DNA from: Strix aluco
Lineage: Eukaryota; Chordata; Aves; Strigiformes; Strigidae
Direction of reading: 5' to 3'
Assembly (NCBI RefSeq): GCF_031877795.1
Contig: NC_133971.1
Span: 84,840,446-84,904,445 of the forward strand
Length of the DNA: 64,000 nt
Shown here: in pieces, positions 38,304 to 48,970 of the stretch
How the letters are laid out: the number at the start of each line of letters is the position of its first letter
Position numbering within the stretch: position 1 is the first letter of the stretch
Translations under genes and position numbers: made by a program
The notes under the pieces: model-generated
Database searches by the model: none
Told to the model about the DNA's origin: nothing
The model's input: only the letters and a program-made list of their open reading frames with translations

Positions 38304-41300
38304 ATGTCGTACCTAGAAGAACTGTCTGCCCTGGTAGATGAGGACCTTCTTGACTTCATCCTGAAGGATGGTACTCCCTTCCCTGAAATCCCAGGGGAGG
38401 AGAACAATCTGCTGGAAGGCTGTGGCCTGCTAGACCCTGAGGTGAGTTCGTTGGGAGTAATCGCTGCTGGGTTGTGGTTCAGGAGGTTTGGCTCCCTGCT
38501 GAGTAAAAGCTTTTTCTCCGCAGCTCCTGGACAAGGACACTGATGATATGATCAACTCCATGCTGAGAGAGTTAAAAGATGAACCAAGCACGCTGCAGGA
38601 TTGTTTGCCTATTGACAGTGACAGCAGCATTTCTGAGGATCAGCATCTGTCCCAAAGCTCTAGCAGCAACTTTGCCATCAACCACAACGTGCAGGTTGAT
38701 CACAGTTATTCCTGCCATCTGGATTGGCCTATGCTGGAAAGCATGAGGTCTGACATGGCAGAAGATGGTTCCGTTGACCTCGGTAAGTGATGTGCGTGGG
38801 CGATTTCTGTCCTGCCTACAGGCCCAAAAGCAGTGTTACATTGGAGTTTTTTGGGTGGGTGCCAGGCAGCAATGCAGAGCGCCAAGTTTAGTGGCTTTCT
38901 GCTGCTGTAAAATTGTGGTTTTGTGCTACTCAAGGCTGGCAGATCAGGTGCTGCCTCACTGACACCCAGCACTTGACTCTTATTCCCCAGGGACATGGAT
39001 GTGTTTGGAAGATCCAAGCAGGACACTGGGACAGAGCTCCAGTTTCCCCACTGCTGTTGCTGGGGATGCCGAACACCAGCTTGTGCCTGGAGCCACTATG
39101 CAGGTGCTGACTGCCATGCGTGTAGGCCCCAGCTGTTGCTTCTGCTCACATCTCCCCTTCTCTCCTGGCTTGGCTTCTGTGAGGGATATCTCTGAGGAAA
39201 GCATGATGCTGCTTTGGGAGAGCTGATCCCGGTTCTGTGTGCTCTCTGCATCTCTCTCTGCCATGGGATGAACTCCCTTTACTTTGCATTCTCAGCAGGC
39301 ATGTTTTTGCGGTTTTCTAGTTTGAGTTCCCAGAGCTGTTCCTGACAGAGGAGGAGAGACAGTTCCTGGAGAATGAAGGTCTTTCATTACCAGCCTGTCT
39401 GTCACTGGGCAAAGTAAGTCCTCACTACAGCCTGTCACTCCCAATCACACTTGGACCTCTCGAACGCTTCAGCCAGACTAGGGGTTTGAAAATACAGGAT
39501 GGTGCCTTGATGAGAGCATTGGTGCCCAGGTGCTGTGTTCAGGGCAGTGTGCAGCAGGGCTTGGAGTCCTTTTCCTCCTTCTGAGGCCTGGGGGATGTCC
39601 ACGTGCCAGCAGCCTCTGCTGTGCTAATCAGGTAGATACAAAGAGCAACGAGACCTGGCTGCTGCCAGTCTCCCCACTCATGACTGCTTGCAGGAGGCAG
39701 TTACACCAGAAGTGCCTCCAACCTACTTTTTCCTGCTTGCTTAGTGGCTTGTGAGTTGCATGCTTTTCATCTCCCTTAGGTATGCCTCACTTTTGCTACA
39801 CCAGGGAAGCTGCTGGCTGCATCAGCAGGCCAGAGTTTGCCTGGCAGCTCCTGCGGTTCATTCAGTGGTGTGGGAGGGACAGAGGACAACAGCATGCAGT
39901 CTGAGCACTGAGATGTACACAGGGTTTGTGAGGGCTGGATTGCCAATGCCCTAGGGTTACTGCTAACAAGAAATGGTCCTTGCAGGCTGAAGACCAGCTT
40001 CTGAAGGACATGTGTCAGAAGATCCAGAACAAGCAGCCAGCCCAGAGTGGTCGTCGCAGGAAGAAGAGCAACATGAATGGCTTGGAAAACAGGTACAGAC
40101 AGACAGCAGTGTCACCCGACACTGAGAAGACAGACAGGTCCTTTTAGGGATCCTTGGCAGAATGATGATGGCATTAAATTGTATTTCCCATTAAAGCTTT
40201 GTTATGTTATGATTATTATACGACAGAATTTATTATTAGAATGGCATAGGATTTCTACAAGCAGAATCAATGTAGTACAATGTACAAGGAGCGTAATACA
40301 GAATTTATAATACAGCTTCTTATATTTTCTAATTGCCTAGATCCTAATACAATGTAACTTAGGATTTCTAATCACCTAGATCCTAATACAACCTAATTTA
40401 TGATTTCTAATCACCTGGACCCTCTGCAGATCAGGTCAGATCTTCATACATGGTTTGCTGTATCAATATAATGTTCGTAATCTAGACTTGAAAATGATAT
40501 AAAGGAATATGAGTGACTCCCTCGGTCATGAGAGGAAGCAGACGATGGTGGAGGTGTGCCTGGCCAGGAGGGTCCCAGGTCTCACTGTCCAGCAGCAGCT
40601 CCGATCCAAGTTCCCCCTTAGGTCTTGTAACTGCTCAATTTTATTGACAGTGCTCTGTGCTATTGACAGCTCTGTGTGCTGTTACACTTCCCTGCTCTGT
40701 GACAGGGTCATCAACAATACTGGGCTGGTGGGGTGCCTGGGATCTTCAAGGCCGGTAAGGAAGGGAATAACCAGCCTGGAACCCAGGAACCTTGATGCTG
40801 GTAGGGAGGGGAAGAAGAAATCTCTTTGGTTTGTCTACTTGGTGTGGAGAACCTTCAGGGCCTGATAATGAAGGGACAGGAATGAACATGTGACCAGTCA
40901 TAAAGAATGGCTGCTCACCTCATAAAATGGCATTAGCTGTGGTAACCACATTGCCAGGGATCGGGAGCAGGGGGGACTGGTCAGAAGCAGCTGTGCTCTG
41001 CCACTGCTGGGGTCCTGCCACTCTGGGCAGAAAGTGAGGCTGACCCTGTGGGGCAGCAGGTCTCCTCAGGGATCTCAGAAGCTCAAGGCATTGCCTGCCC
41101 TGCTCTCTTACACTTGGAGATAGCCCAGAGCTTGCTCTGTTCAAGCCAAGGTGCTGGCCTGCCAGGTCCAGCCCGTTCTCCAGATCAGACTAGTTTGCAA
41201 TACAGCCTGATGTCGTGGACCTGCAGGGCTGGTGTGCTGCTAGGAGTGAGCATCCTTATGCATTAGTCTGGTTCTTCTCTGTGGGACTGGGCAGGGCTTG

Positions 41301-42749
41301 CCCCTCCCCAAACCTGTTGTGAGATGTTGCTCTCTGGGCTTTGCTCCTGATGGTGCTAGGTAGACCCCAGGAGCAATTTCATCTGCCCCAGCCACCCAGA
41401 GGTGGTGGCTGATTAGCTGAGGAGAGACTCTGGTGAAGTTCTTGCTGTTGACTAACAAAACTTCTCTGTTTTTCCCCCATGCTGTTCTTCTTTCCTGGGA
41501 AGGATGGCAGCTCAAAACCACGAGCTGGAGAAGAAGGTGCAGCTGCTGCAGGAGCAAAACAGGTGAGTTCTTCTTGTTGGACATGGCAAGAGATGTGGTG
41601 AGGAAGGCTGTTCCTCTTCTTGGGACTGTGGCCTGTCCTGGGCTGCAAAGAGGAGGGGAGAGGAGCCTGCAGCTCCTGGTTCAGCACTGCATTAACCTGC
41701 TTTGCCTGCTTCCCTGCAGGTTACTGCTCAGGCAGTTGCAGAAACTGCAGGCCTTGGTGAGACAGTCTGCCAACAGAACTACCACAGTGAAAACCATGGT
41801 GAGTGGCTTCAGCCTCAGCATCTGTGATGGGGTCTCTGCTGTCCTTATAAGTTTGGGAGAGAGGTATTTATTGCAGTTGTTGATGGCTATCCATGTCCTT
41901 TGGTGAGATCTGTGCTGATTTTTCTGTTTCCAGGTTATAATTCTATCCCTCTACCTGCTTCTCTCCCACAACATCTCTGCGTTGGAGAGCACTGAGCAAC
42001 AGCTGGACCCGAGCGGTGAGTGCCTGGGGGCTGAGGCATGGCTCCAGATTAAATGCTGCTTTCTGGGGCAGAGCACCAGGTTTGGCTTTGCTGTCTCACC
42101 CCAGCTCTGGACTCTTCCTCAGCCCTGTTGCAGAGGCCTGCCTGGGCCAGGGGTGGTACAAGAACTGGAGGATCCAGTCCCTCTTGGAGCACAAGCTGTG
42201 CTTGTGCCTGGCAGCTGTGCATTATCCTCTCGCCACCTCCCCTGGGAGGAGGCACCCTTAGCTGAACAGTTTGTTCCCCTCTTGTGGGCTCTGTGTCAGC
42301 CCGTGCTCGGAGCAGGACATTGAGAGGCTGGGAATGACGGGGCTGGCTCTACCTCTTTTGCAGTGCTGCCACAGCAGAACCATGAGTTCCCAAACCAGGT
42401 GGTGGCTGTTGTACAGGAGGATGCTGTGATGAAGGAGGTGACCCCAGTGCCTGAGGACCCCTCGATGTCAGGCATCTTCAGTCAGTTATGGGAAGTGTTG
42501 CAGAGTCAATCCAACACTGATCCCGCATCTTTTTTCAATAGCATCTCATCCTCCGACCTTCCTGCAGCAGCGGGCTCTGAGCTGGGCACTCCTCAGCCTC
42601 AGGAGCAGTGCCCGGAGACCTACATTTTGCAGGTGCCAGTGGAGTGGACAGCCAAGGAGCGGGAGGAGGTGGAGCATGCTGTCCCAGTTGTCATCGAGCA
42701 GCAGCATGCTGATGAGATGAACACCACCACCTCCTGCTTCTTGGGGTGA
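38304..42749 (+). CDS. CREB3: CREB3-family bZIP transcription factor, unusual basic region
   Basis: Exons: 38304-38441, 38524-38782, 38991-39103, 39321-39413, 39986-40092, 41503-41562, 41720-41798, 41934-42015, 42364-42749. Phases close and give 438 residues; a second in-frame donor near 39121 would add six. CREB3/Luman is a tail-anchored ER factor released by S1P/S2P cleavage that binds CRE/UPRE-type sites. Recognisable parts: acidic N-terminus (LVDEDLLDFIL, LLDKDTDDMINSMLREL), the family motif LTEEERQFLENEG, a bZIP at about 202-272 with zipper leucines 245, 252, 259 and 266, a short hydrophobic run at 283-293 and an acidic tail ending SCFLG. Odd points: the basic region reads CQKIQNKQPAQSGRRRKK, where relatives have RRKIRNK-SAQ-SRRKKK. 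The zipper lies three residues too close to the basic region. The membrane segment is short, and no RxxL S1P site follows it. Position next to TLN1 and the overall architecture make CREB3 the best identity. Confidence 0.85.
39986..40092 (+). CDS. CREB3: CREB3 exon for the bZIP basic region
   Basis: This exon encodes residues 202-236 plus part of R237, from AEDQLLKDM through NMNGLEN. The invariant bZIP asparagine (N216) and arginine (R224) are present. Three upstream arginines of the usual RRKIR motif are now C211, Q212 and Q215, and the conserved serine that contacts DNA is G223. Several of these changes are consistent with CpG-type transitions (CGN to TGN or CAN). The splice sites are good and the reading frame continues into the zipper exon, so this is not a simple pseudogene. 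Confidence 0.8.
40160..40950 (-). mobile_element. AT-rich insert, possible decayed LTR fragment, in CREB3 intron
   Basis: The intron between the basic-region exon and the zipper exon contains an AT-rich stretch with a short tandem duplication (units of about 50 bases around 40325-40420 sharing ATTTCTAATCACCT and GATCCTAATACAA). Read on the minus strand it begins near TGTGGTTACC and contains AATAAA-like signals, which is compatible with a decayed LTR. I cannot assign a family and do not rule out ordinary intron sequence. Confidence 0.25.
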
Positions 42750-43843
42750 AGCCGAGCACCCTGCCAGGCAGGGACATACAGAGCTGCATTAACATAATCT
42801 ATCAAAGCAGATTCTTCTGAATACTCTCCCAATTGCTGGCAGCTCAGAGGGTTTACCAGGGAGGAACTGTTTTAGAGTTGACCTGTCAGACGCTCTACTC
42901 TCTCTATCTTTAGAAGGACCCTATCTAAGAAGGGGTAGGAAACTCTGGGAACTTTGCTATGCTGCGGACATGGCTAGCAGCATGTGGTGCGTCCTGTGGC
43001 TTGCAGGGATGGATTGTGGCACGGAGGGTGAAGGTGGTTGGCCCATACTTGGTCTGACTGGGTGCAGTGGGTGATGGAGGCCACTGTCCTGCTTTTTCCC
43101 TGCCCAGATGGAGGTGAACAGGCTAGGTCCTGCACCTGTTACTGTGTCTGGTGGCTGCAAGCATCAGTCCATTGTCCCTTCCCCTTAATCCTGCAGTCTT
43201 GCCTGATTTCTAGGTGCAAGATAGTGAGCTGATCTTCAGTGCCCTCACAGGGAGTGGTCTTGCCTTTGCGACAGACTCTGTCGCCTGTTCCTGCTAGCTT
43301 TTGAGCCGTGGGCACAGCCTGGCTAGAGAAGGTAATGTGGAGTCCTTCCCAAGCCATGTGCGCTGTTTCCCTTCCATAGGGTCTGAGCCTTTCATCTCCG
43401 CAGCCCTGGGAGTGGGGTTTCTGGGCTTCAGGGGGAAGGCATGCCTTCAGCCGGTGTGCTGTCGGGGTGTGGAGCAGAGAGCAGCAGCAGTGCTTGCTCT
43501 TCCGAAGGCTTTCCTGGCCACAGGATGGTTTCAAAGCTGTGTCCTCTTATGCCTGAGCTTTGCTGTGCTGGCTGGTGAGGCAATCAGCTGTCATTGCTCG
43601 CCAGGGCTGAGCAGAAACACTTTGAGCTGGTGAACAGTATTTCCTGGAGGGCAATTTAGTAGTACCTGTTGAGCATCACTCCTCATGCTATTTTTAGGAC
43701 ATTTCATAGAATCCTTTAGAATGGTTTAGGTTAGAATGGACCTTTAAATGTCATACAGTCCGACACTCCTTCAATGACAAAAACATCTTCTACTAGATAC
43801 GGATAATAGTTAATCATTTTCTTAGTAACCACATCTAAATAAA
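42750..43843 (+). other. CREB3: CREB3 3' UTR (probable) with AATAAA
   Basis: Downstream of the CREB3 stop the first clear plus-strand AATAAA is at 43838-43843, directly after a CR1 tail fragment. If it is used, the 3' UTR is about 1.1 kb. I saw no earlier canonical signal. No open frame in this interval resembles a known protein. Confidence 0.4.
43705..43800 (-). mobile_element. CR1 LINE 3'-end fragment
   Basis: CATAGAATCCTTTAGAATGG, TTTAGGTTAGAATGGACC and the following bases are the reverse complement of the conserved CR1 3' end (TTGGAAGGGACCTT... and CATAGAATCATAGAATGG in CR1 consensus sense). It is about 95 bases long, diverged, on the minus strand and inside the probable CREB3 3' UTR. 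Confidence 0.85.
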
Positions 43844-44739
43844 TACTAATGGTGTGTGACTATGTCTTCTGTGCTCATTTCAGTGAGGGTCCGGGCTGCT
43901 GGGTGGAGGCTGGGGGCTGCACCAGGAGCTGGGAGCGTTGCGTGAGGAACCTGGGGGTCTGGGGGGTGATCAGTCTCGCAGCCTAATGAAGGGGAATGCG
44001 TGCTGCCTTCCCTTCCCATGGCTGCGGCTGTGCAGAGGGGCTCGTTGAGGCATGATCCAAGTTTGTGGGGCAGTTGCTCTGCTCTCACCCCCCCTTCAAG
44101 GGTGCGAAAACAATCTTGAACCACATTTGGAGACGAGTGAATGTTGTGAGCACCCGGCGCCCACATGTGACCTTGGATGCACCCAAGCAGGCGCTGCGGA
44201 AGCAAGCAGCTTCCCCGAAAGGAAAGGAGCTGGTGTCTGCCCCCACCACTGCTTTTGTAACGGGGAGCTGCACAATTGCAGGAAGCAGAGCAGAGCCAGG
44301 GTGGGCTGGGGGTCGTGGGGAGGGCCTGGCCTGTTGGGTGGTTGCTGAATCGAGGCTGGGCCCTGGGTTTGGTTGGGATCACTGGGTCCACGGGAGGCAG
44401 TAGCAGATCCTGAGCTCAGACTGTGGAGTCCAGCAGGGGGTTTGGGGGTGCGGGGCCCAGCAAGGTGATGGTTGCAGGCAGAACCATGCTTGCAACCCAC
44501 CCAGGAAGCAAAAGGGTGCTTGTGCAGGTAAATGTGTTTCTGCCTGGGGAGGAGAGACAGCCAAGGGGCTGCTCACCCATGGGCCCTGACTCAAGACAGG
44601 CAGAAGCACATTCATAACAGGATCAGGTCGCAGCTCTGCCCTGGACGGGGCAGGCAGCCAGCGAGCATCCCCAGGAAACTGGACCTTTTTCTCCAGGAGC
44701 CATGCACGGTGTCAGGAAGGTCTAGGACCCTGTTCTCAC

Positions 44740-45140
44740 TTTTCATTTCATTTTATTATTCCCAATTCACTATCTGAGATTGCTAAGGAATCTCAAGAAC
44801 TAACCTTGAGAGGCATTTAATTTTATTATTGTTAATTCACTTAGTATCTGCTGTGCTAAGGAGTCTCAAGGAGTAACCTTGAGAGGCATCACTACTCAAA
44901 GGGAGACCCTGGCGTGCAGTCTGCTGCTGTGCAGGAGAGCTCAACAGGCCCTGAGGCTATCCACTATTTATGGAGTAAGTTGATTGATTTCTATTTTCAG
45001 ACCAGCTGTATTTCAGTTGGTGCATGCTCAACTAGTCCTCAGCTGTTGAGCAAGATTTATGGCCCTTATCTATTGTGTTGTTATCTGTCTCTCCAGAGTC
45101 CAGCTTAAACCAGATGCAGCCATCGTGACCACCACTGGTG
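44740..45140 (-). mobile_element. LTR-like fossil, same family as 37.1 kb, inverted
   Basis: Read on the minus strand this block has a TATA-like CCATAAATAG, then CCTGTTGAGCTCTCCTGCAC and CTCAAGGTTACTCCTTGAG. That is the same order as in the element at 37.1-37.9 kb. It carries an internal tandem duplication of about 73 bases (44750-44820 and 44822-44892). No coding region is attached. It is old and broken. Confidence 0.4.
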
Positions 45141-47255
45141 GCTATTGCTTTAAGCAGAAAGTGGAGGGCTGCGGAGGAGCACACCACCACACCAGGGCTG
45201 CTATTTTTCATTTCTTTCTGTGTTCTCATGTCAGTCCCACAGCGAGTGGCTCTGAGCCAGCAAGAGGAAGGAAGCCCAGCCTGGGCCTCACCTTGGGTTA
45301 AAGGGCGGCCATGATGAAAGTGCCTGGCATGAGTCCTTCAGCTGAGGAGGCTTGCACCTTGTTTCTATCAAACAGAGGAACAGGAGGCGCCTGGTATTTC
45401 TGCCATCCTCCTCCTTCTCCTTGCTGCAGACCCTCCATGACATCTTTTTCCCTTGCATGCTACAGGGATCAGAATGCAGGCCATGTGTGCATCAGCACTG
45501 TGTTTGCACACACACACAGCCCCGCACTCCGGCTTAGGTTGGTGTTAGGGTCCCTGCTTGCCCTCCTCACTGTGTTCCCTCTGTTAGTCCCAAGGTTAAC
45601 ACACATACTACACATGTCCTGGCAGGTGACTGCGTCAGCATTGTGGGAGCACACTGACAGACCAAAACCATGAGCCTTTCAGGACAGAATATTCTGCTCT
45701 GTCCTGTATGGGTGTTGCCAAATGGAAACCTTCTCTTTTTTGTTTAGTGACTCCCCGAGTGTCAGTAGTGCCATCTCCCTTCCATGGTAGCAACATACTG
45801 AAAGTTAAGAAAGTTATGAAAGTGGGAAATAAGATCTGTCTCCTGTTGCTGAAGAGGGCCTGTGCTCTGTGGCTGGTACAGAACACCTCCTGCTCACGTC
45901 TTTAAAGGAAACAGGCTTTTGTTTTTTTTAAAGAAATCGGAGTTTCTTGGAGAGGTGGGAATGTCAGTTAGTTACAGAAATAAGACATACCCTTCTTTTC
46001 AAGGGAAAACAAAACCCCATGTATTTTTATTCACTAGCACCAGCTGCTGGATATTGGTGGAAACAGAAAAAGTAGCAGAAATCAGCGCCAAAAAAAAAAA
46101 ATCAGTTAAAAAAAACATCTGGAAACATAGCACTGGAGCCACTGCCTTCCTCCAGCTCCCAAAACCAGGCACCTCAGCCCCAGGGCTGCTGAACCCCCAG
46201 GAGCACTGGTCATGTCAGAACCACTTTGGCAAGGTGTCTGAGGCAGAAAGCGGAGAGGTCAGCCAGGGGTGCCCAAAAAAAGCCAGTGCCAGATGCATCC
46301 TTCCCCTCTTCCCTTTTCCTGGCCTTACATAGTGCAGCAGGGGCTTGACTGGAGACCCCCACATCTGCATTGCTCAGGGGACATGACCGTGCGGAGGGGT
46401 CTCTCTTGGGACAGGCTCTTTGGGACCTTTCCCCACCCCTGGGGCAGGAGGGTGGTTGGCAGTCAGCCACCACAGTGCATCTGCTGGAGCTGGGAACAGG
46501 AGGCTGTCGGGTTTGCAAAAGCCATTTGCAGCTGTCCTGCGTGTTCAGGCGCCTGAAAAACTTCCTCTGCTCTGCTCACACGAGGAACACGTTGCCTGGA
46601 GCCTGCCCTGCAGTGCTGGGACCTGCTGCCCATGGCATCCCAGCAAGGCTGTGCCTCATCCTGCTGCCTGGTCACAGCCTGGTTTGCCCCGCACCCCTGG
46701 GGATATTTGGGAGGGACCCCAAGGGACAAGTTACCCACAGCACAGTGGCAGGTTTGCAGGCACAGCACTGCTGCACACTGTCAGGGAGGGGACATGGGAC
46801 AGACCCCATCCCCAGGGACCCTGCTGCCCTCAGCGATGCTGCACGAAGCCTCCCCATAGGAAGGTGGTTGTGAGGCAAGACAAACCCTGCAGCTTTGAGA
46901 CGGGGCAGAAAACAGATCCAAGCCCTGGATCCTCACAGAAACCCTTTATTTTGCACCTGGTGCTCAGCCTTCACACTGGGCTGAACTTGCCTGGGAAAGC
47001 ATGAACCTGTGGGCTGACAGCTGTTGAAATGCAACACATCAGCGTGGGCAGAGCCTCCTGGGGGAAGTCCAATCTCCTTGCCGACATGGGCCTCTTAGGT
47101 TTCCTTGCTTGCTGTTATTTTATCCGGGTGAAAACACTGGTGCCAATCCTGCAGGAAACCCCAAATCACTGTGGTTCACCCAGCTAGGATCACCTATGCT
47201 GTGGTGAAGGGTACAGAGGCGAAACCTGAGGTGGGGCACTGCGTTGCCTGCTGCC
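45141..47255. other. Intergenic between CREB3 and avidin cluster
   Basis: No gene recognised. A minus-strand AATAAA at 46945-46950 (plus TTTATT) is the nearest poly(A) signal for avidin-like gene A, about 300 bases past its stop. Short A tracts occur near 46090. Open frames here, for example 46370-46873, have no recognisable features. Confidence 0.5.
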
Positions 47256-48758
47256 TCACTGGGTGCTGAGTGGGATGCCCTGGGCTCCAACACTGTAGCG
47301 GAGGTTGCACCGGGTGCTCACATCATCTCCCGGACAGGGAGAGTGCAAGAAGAGTCCTGGGTGGGTGTCATCAACCCCATTTTGGGGTCACCCACCCTGG
47401 GGCACACATGGGATGCAAGGGCTGGCCAGGTCACAGGGATGTTCCTTAGCCCCTGCTTGTCACGAGTGACAAACCCAATTCACCCTCCCGGTCCTGCCAT
47501 GTCCCATCCCATGGGATATCTCTTGGCACAGCAGTGGCCAGGATCTGGTGCTCACCGGGTGGCTTTCCAGTCCTCATCGGGGCTGTTGGCCGCCTCTCGA
47601 AGAAGCCACAGGGCGTGCAGGGTCTCCTCCCCGTTGGTGCCCACATAGCACTGGCCCAGGAAGGCGGTCGTCCGGGCTGTCTCTGAGTCTGGAAGGGTCC
47701 GAGGTGGCATGAGTCAGGGTGACAAGGGATGAAGCCACTCCCCTGCATCCCGCTGGCATCCCCACTACAGGGTGATGGCTCCCTCCTGCCTACCTCGGAG
47801 CTGCCAGCGCACGGTGAAGGAGAAGGTGGGCTGTGGGACCAGCCCTGCATCCTGCTGGGTCCCCTCCAGTGGTGAGGTGAGGATTTCAGAGCCACCAGCA
47901 GCAGGACCCGGCAGGTAGGAACCGGAGAAGCTGCCGTCCTTGCTGAGGAAGGACACAACCATCCGGCAGCCAGTGTCGCTCCGCCATGACCCGGAGAGGA
48001 GGCACTGCAAGGCCAGTGTTGTCGCTTGGGGGGCCCAGCCAAGAAGGGGGGCATCCTGCTGCTGCCCCACCACCCTGGCTCTGCCCAGAGATGTCTGCAG
48101 CACTGGGGTACACACCAAGGACCCTGTGTGACGCTGATGCTACTGGCATCGCCACCTCAGCACAAGCATCACACCCATGGCACTGATTGTCTTCAGCACA
48201 GCCACTGCTCGGGGCTGTTTGCTGCTGTCACCCAGGGGAGGGTGGATCCTACCTGTGTTAAAGTAGAGGGTGTGCTGCTTTCCATCCACACTTGGTGGGA
48301 AATGGGGTTTCTCTGGGGCATGGCTTTGTTTGCCTGTCTCTGACTGATTCCCACAGTAAGGAGCATCCTTGCAGGAGCAGTCCCTCCCTCCCAGCCCCTC
48401 CGCAGCTTCCTTCAGCACTGCGTAGTGATGGTCCCACCAGCTCTGGCAGCCCAGCCCCAGCTCCCTGCTGAGCACCACAGTCCCAGCAGCAGCCTTTGGG
48501 GTCTAGCAGGGTGCGAGTACCATGCCCCCATCGCCACCCGTGCCCATACCTTCCTCTCTGCAGTGGTGATGCAAAGTTCTCCTGCTTGTCCCAGTCTGGA
48601 ATGGCATTTAAGAGATAACCCCTGGCTGCCCACACTGCATCCCTGTGCTACATCTGCCACATCCCCACCATCACCTGTCCCCGTACCTTCCTCTCCTCAG
48701 GAGTGACGCATGCCACCAGGGCCAGGGCAAGGACCAGGGTGAAAGCACCGCTTCCCAT
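47256..48758 (-). CDS. Avidin-like gene A, 150 aa, with altered biotin pocket
   Basis: Exons in coding order: 48687-48758, 47794-48004, 47556-47688, 47256-47292. Phases close and give 150 residues, close to chicken avidin (152). Exon 1 is a secretory signal (MGSGAFTLVLALALVAC). Exons 2-4 give the eight-strand avidin barrel: CLLSGSWRSD, SFTVRWQLR, FLGQCY, LWLLRE, DEDWKATR, VGAQ. The structural disulphide cysteines (avidin C4 and C83) and the tryptophans equivalent to W70, W97 and W110 are kept. Several direct biotin contacts are replaced: N12 to S, S16 to C, T35 to P, F72 to L, S73 to R and N118 to Q. The loop before FLGQC is three to four residues longer. Affinity for biotin is therefore doubtful and another ligand is possible. 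Orthology to individual chicken AVR genes cannot be judged. The fourth exon is short and its assignment rests on phase and the VG start. Confidence 0.82.
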
Positions 48759-48958
48759 GGCCACGGGGCTGCAAAAAGCCCAGCACAGCTCCCTCCCGGC
48801 CCTGCACCCCGGCCCCCTTTATAGGGCTGTAACCAGAGCCCCACAGGCAGCGGGCTGGCAGCTGTGGGGTGGGTGGCCTGATGGCAGAGTGCCTGGGACA
48901 GGCGAAGCGAGGAGGTCTGCGTGACCTGGGCAGTGCCGGAGGAACGCAGGGATGAGCA
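48570..48958 (-). repeat. Promoter/signal-exon block shared with gene B (copy 1)
   Basis: This block is colinear without gaps with 52402-52790 (constant offset 3,832) and I count about six differences in about 389 bases. It includes the proximal promoter, TATA box, 5' UTR, exon 1 and about 115 bases of intron 1. Similarity drops abruptly at both ends. Confidence 0.92.
48818..48823 (-). promoter_or_regulatory. TATA box of avidin-like gene A
   Basis: TATAAA on the minus strand, about 60 bases upstream of the ATG at 48758. It lies in the block shared with gene B, so both genes have the same core promoter. Confidence 0.7.
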
Positions 48959-48970
48959 CAGCTGCAGAGA

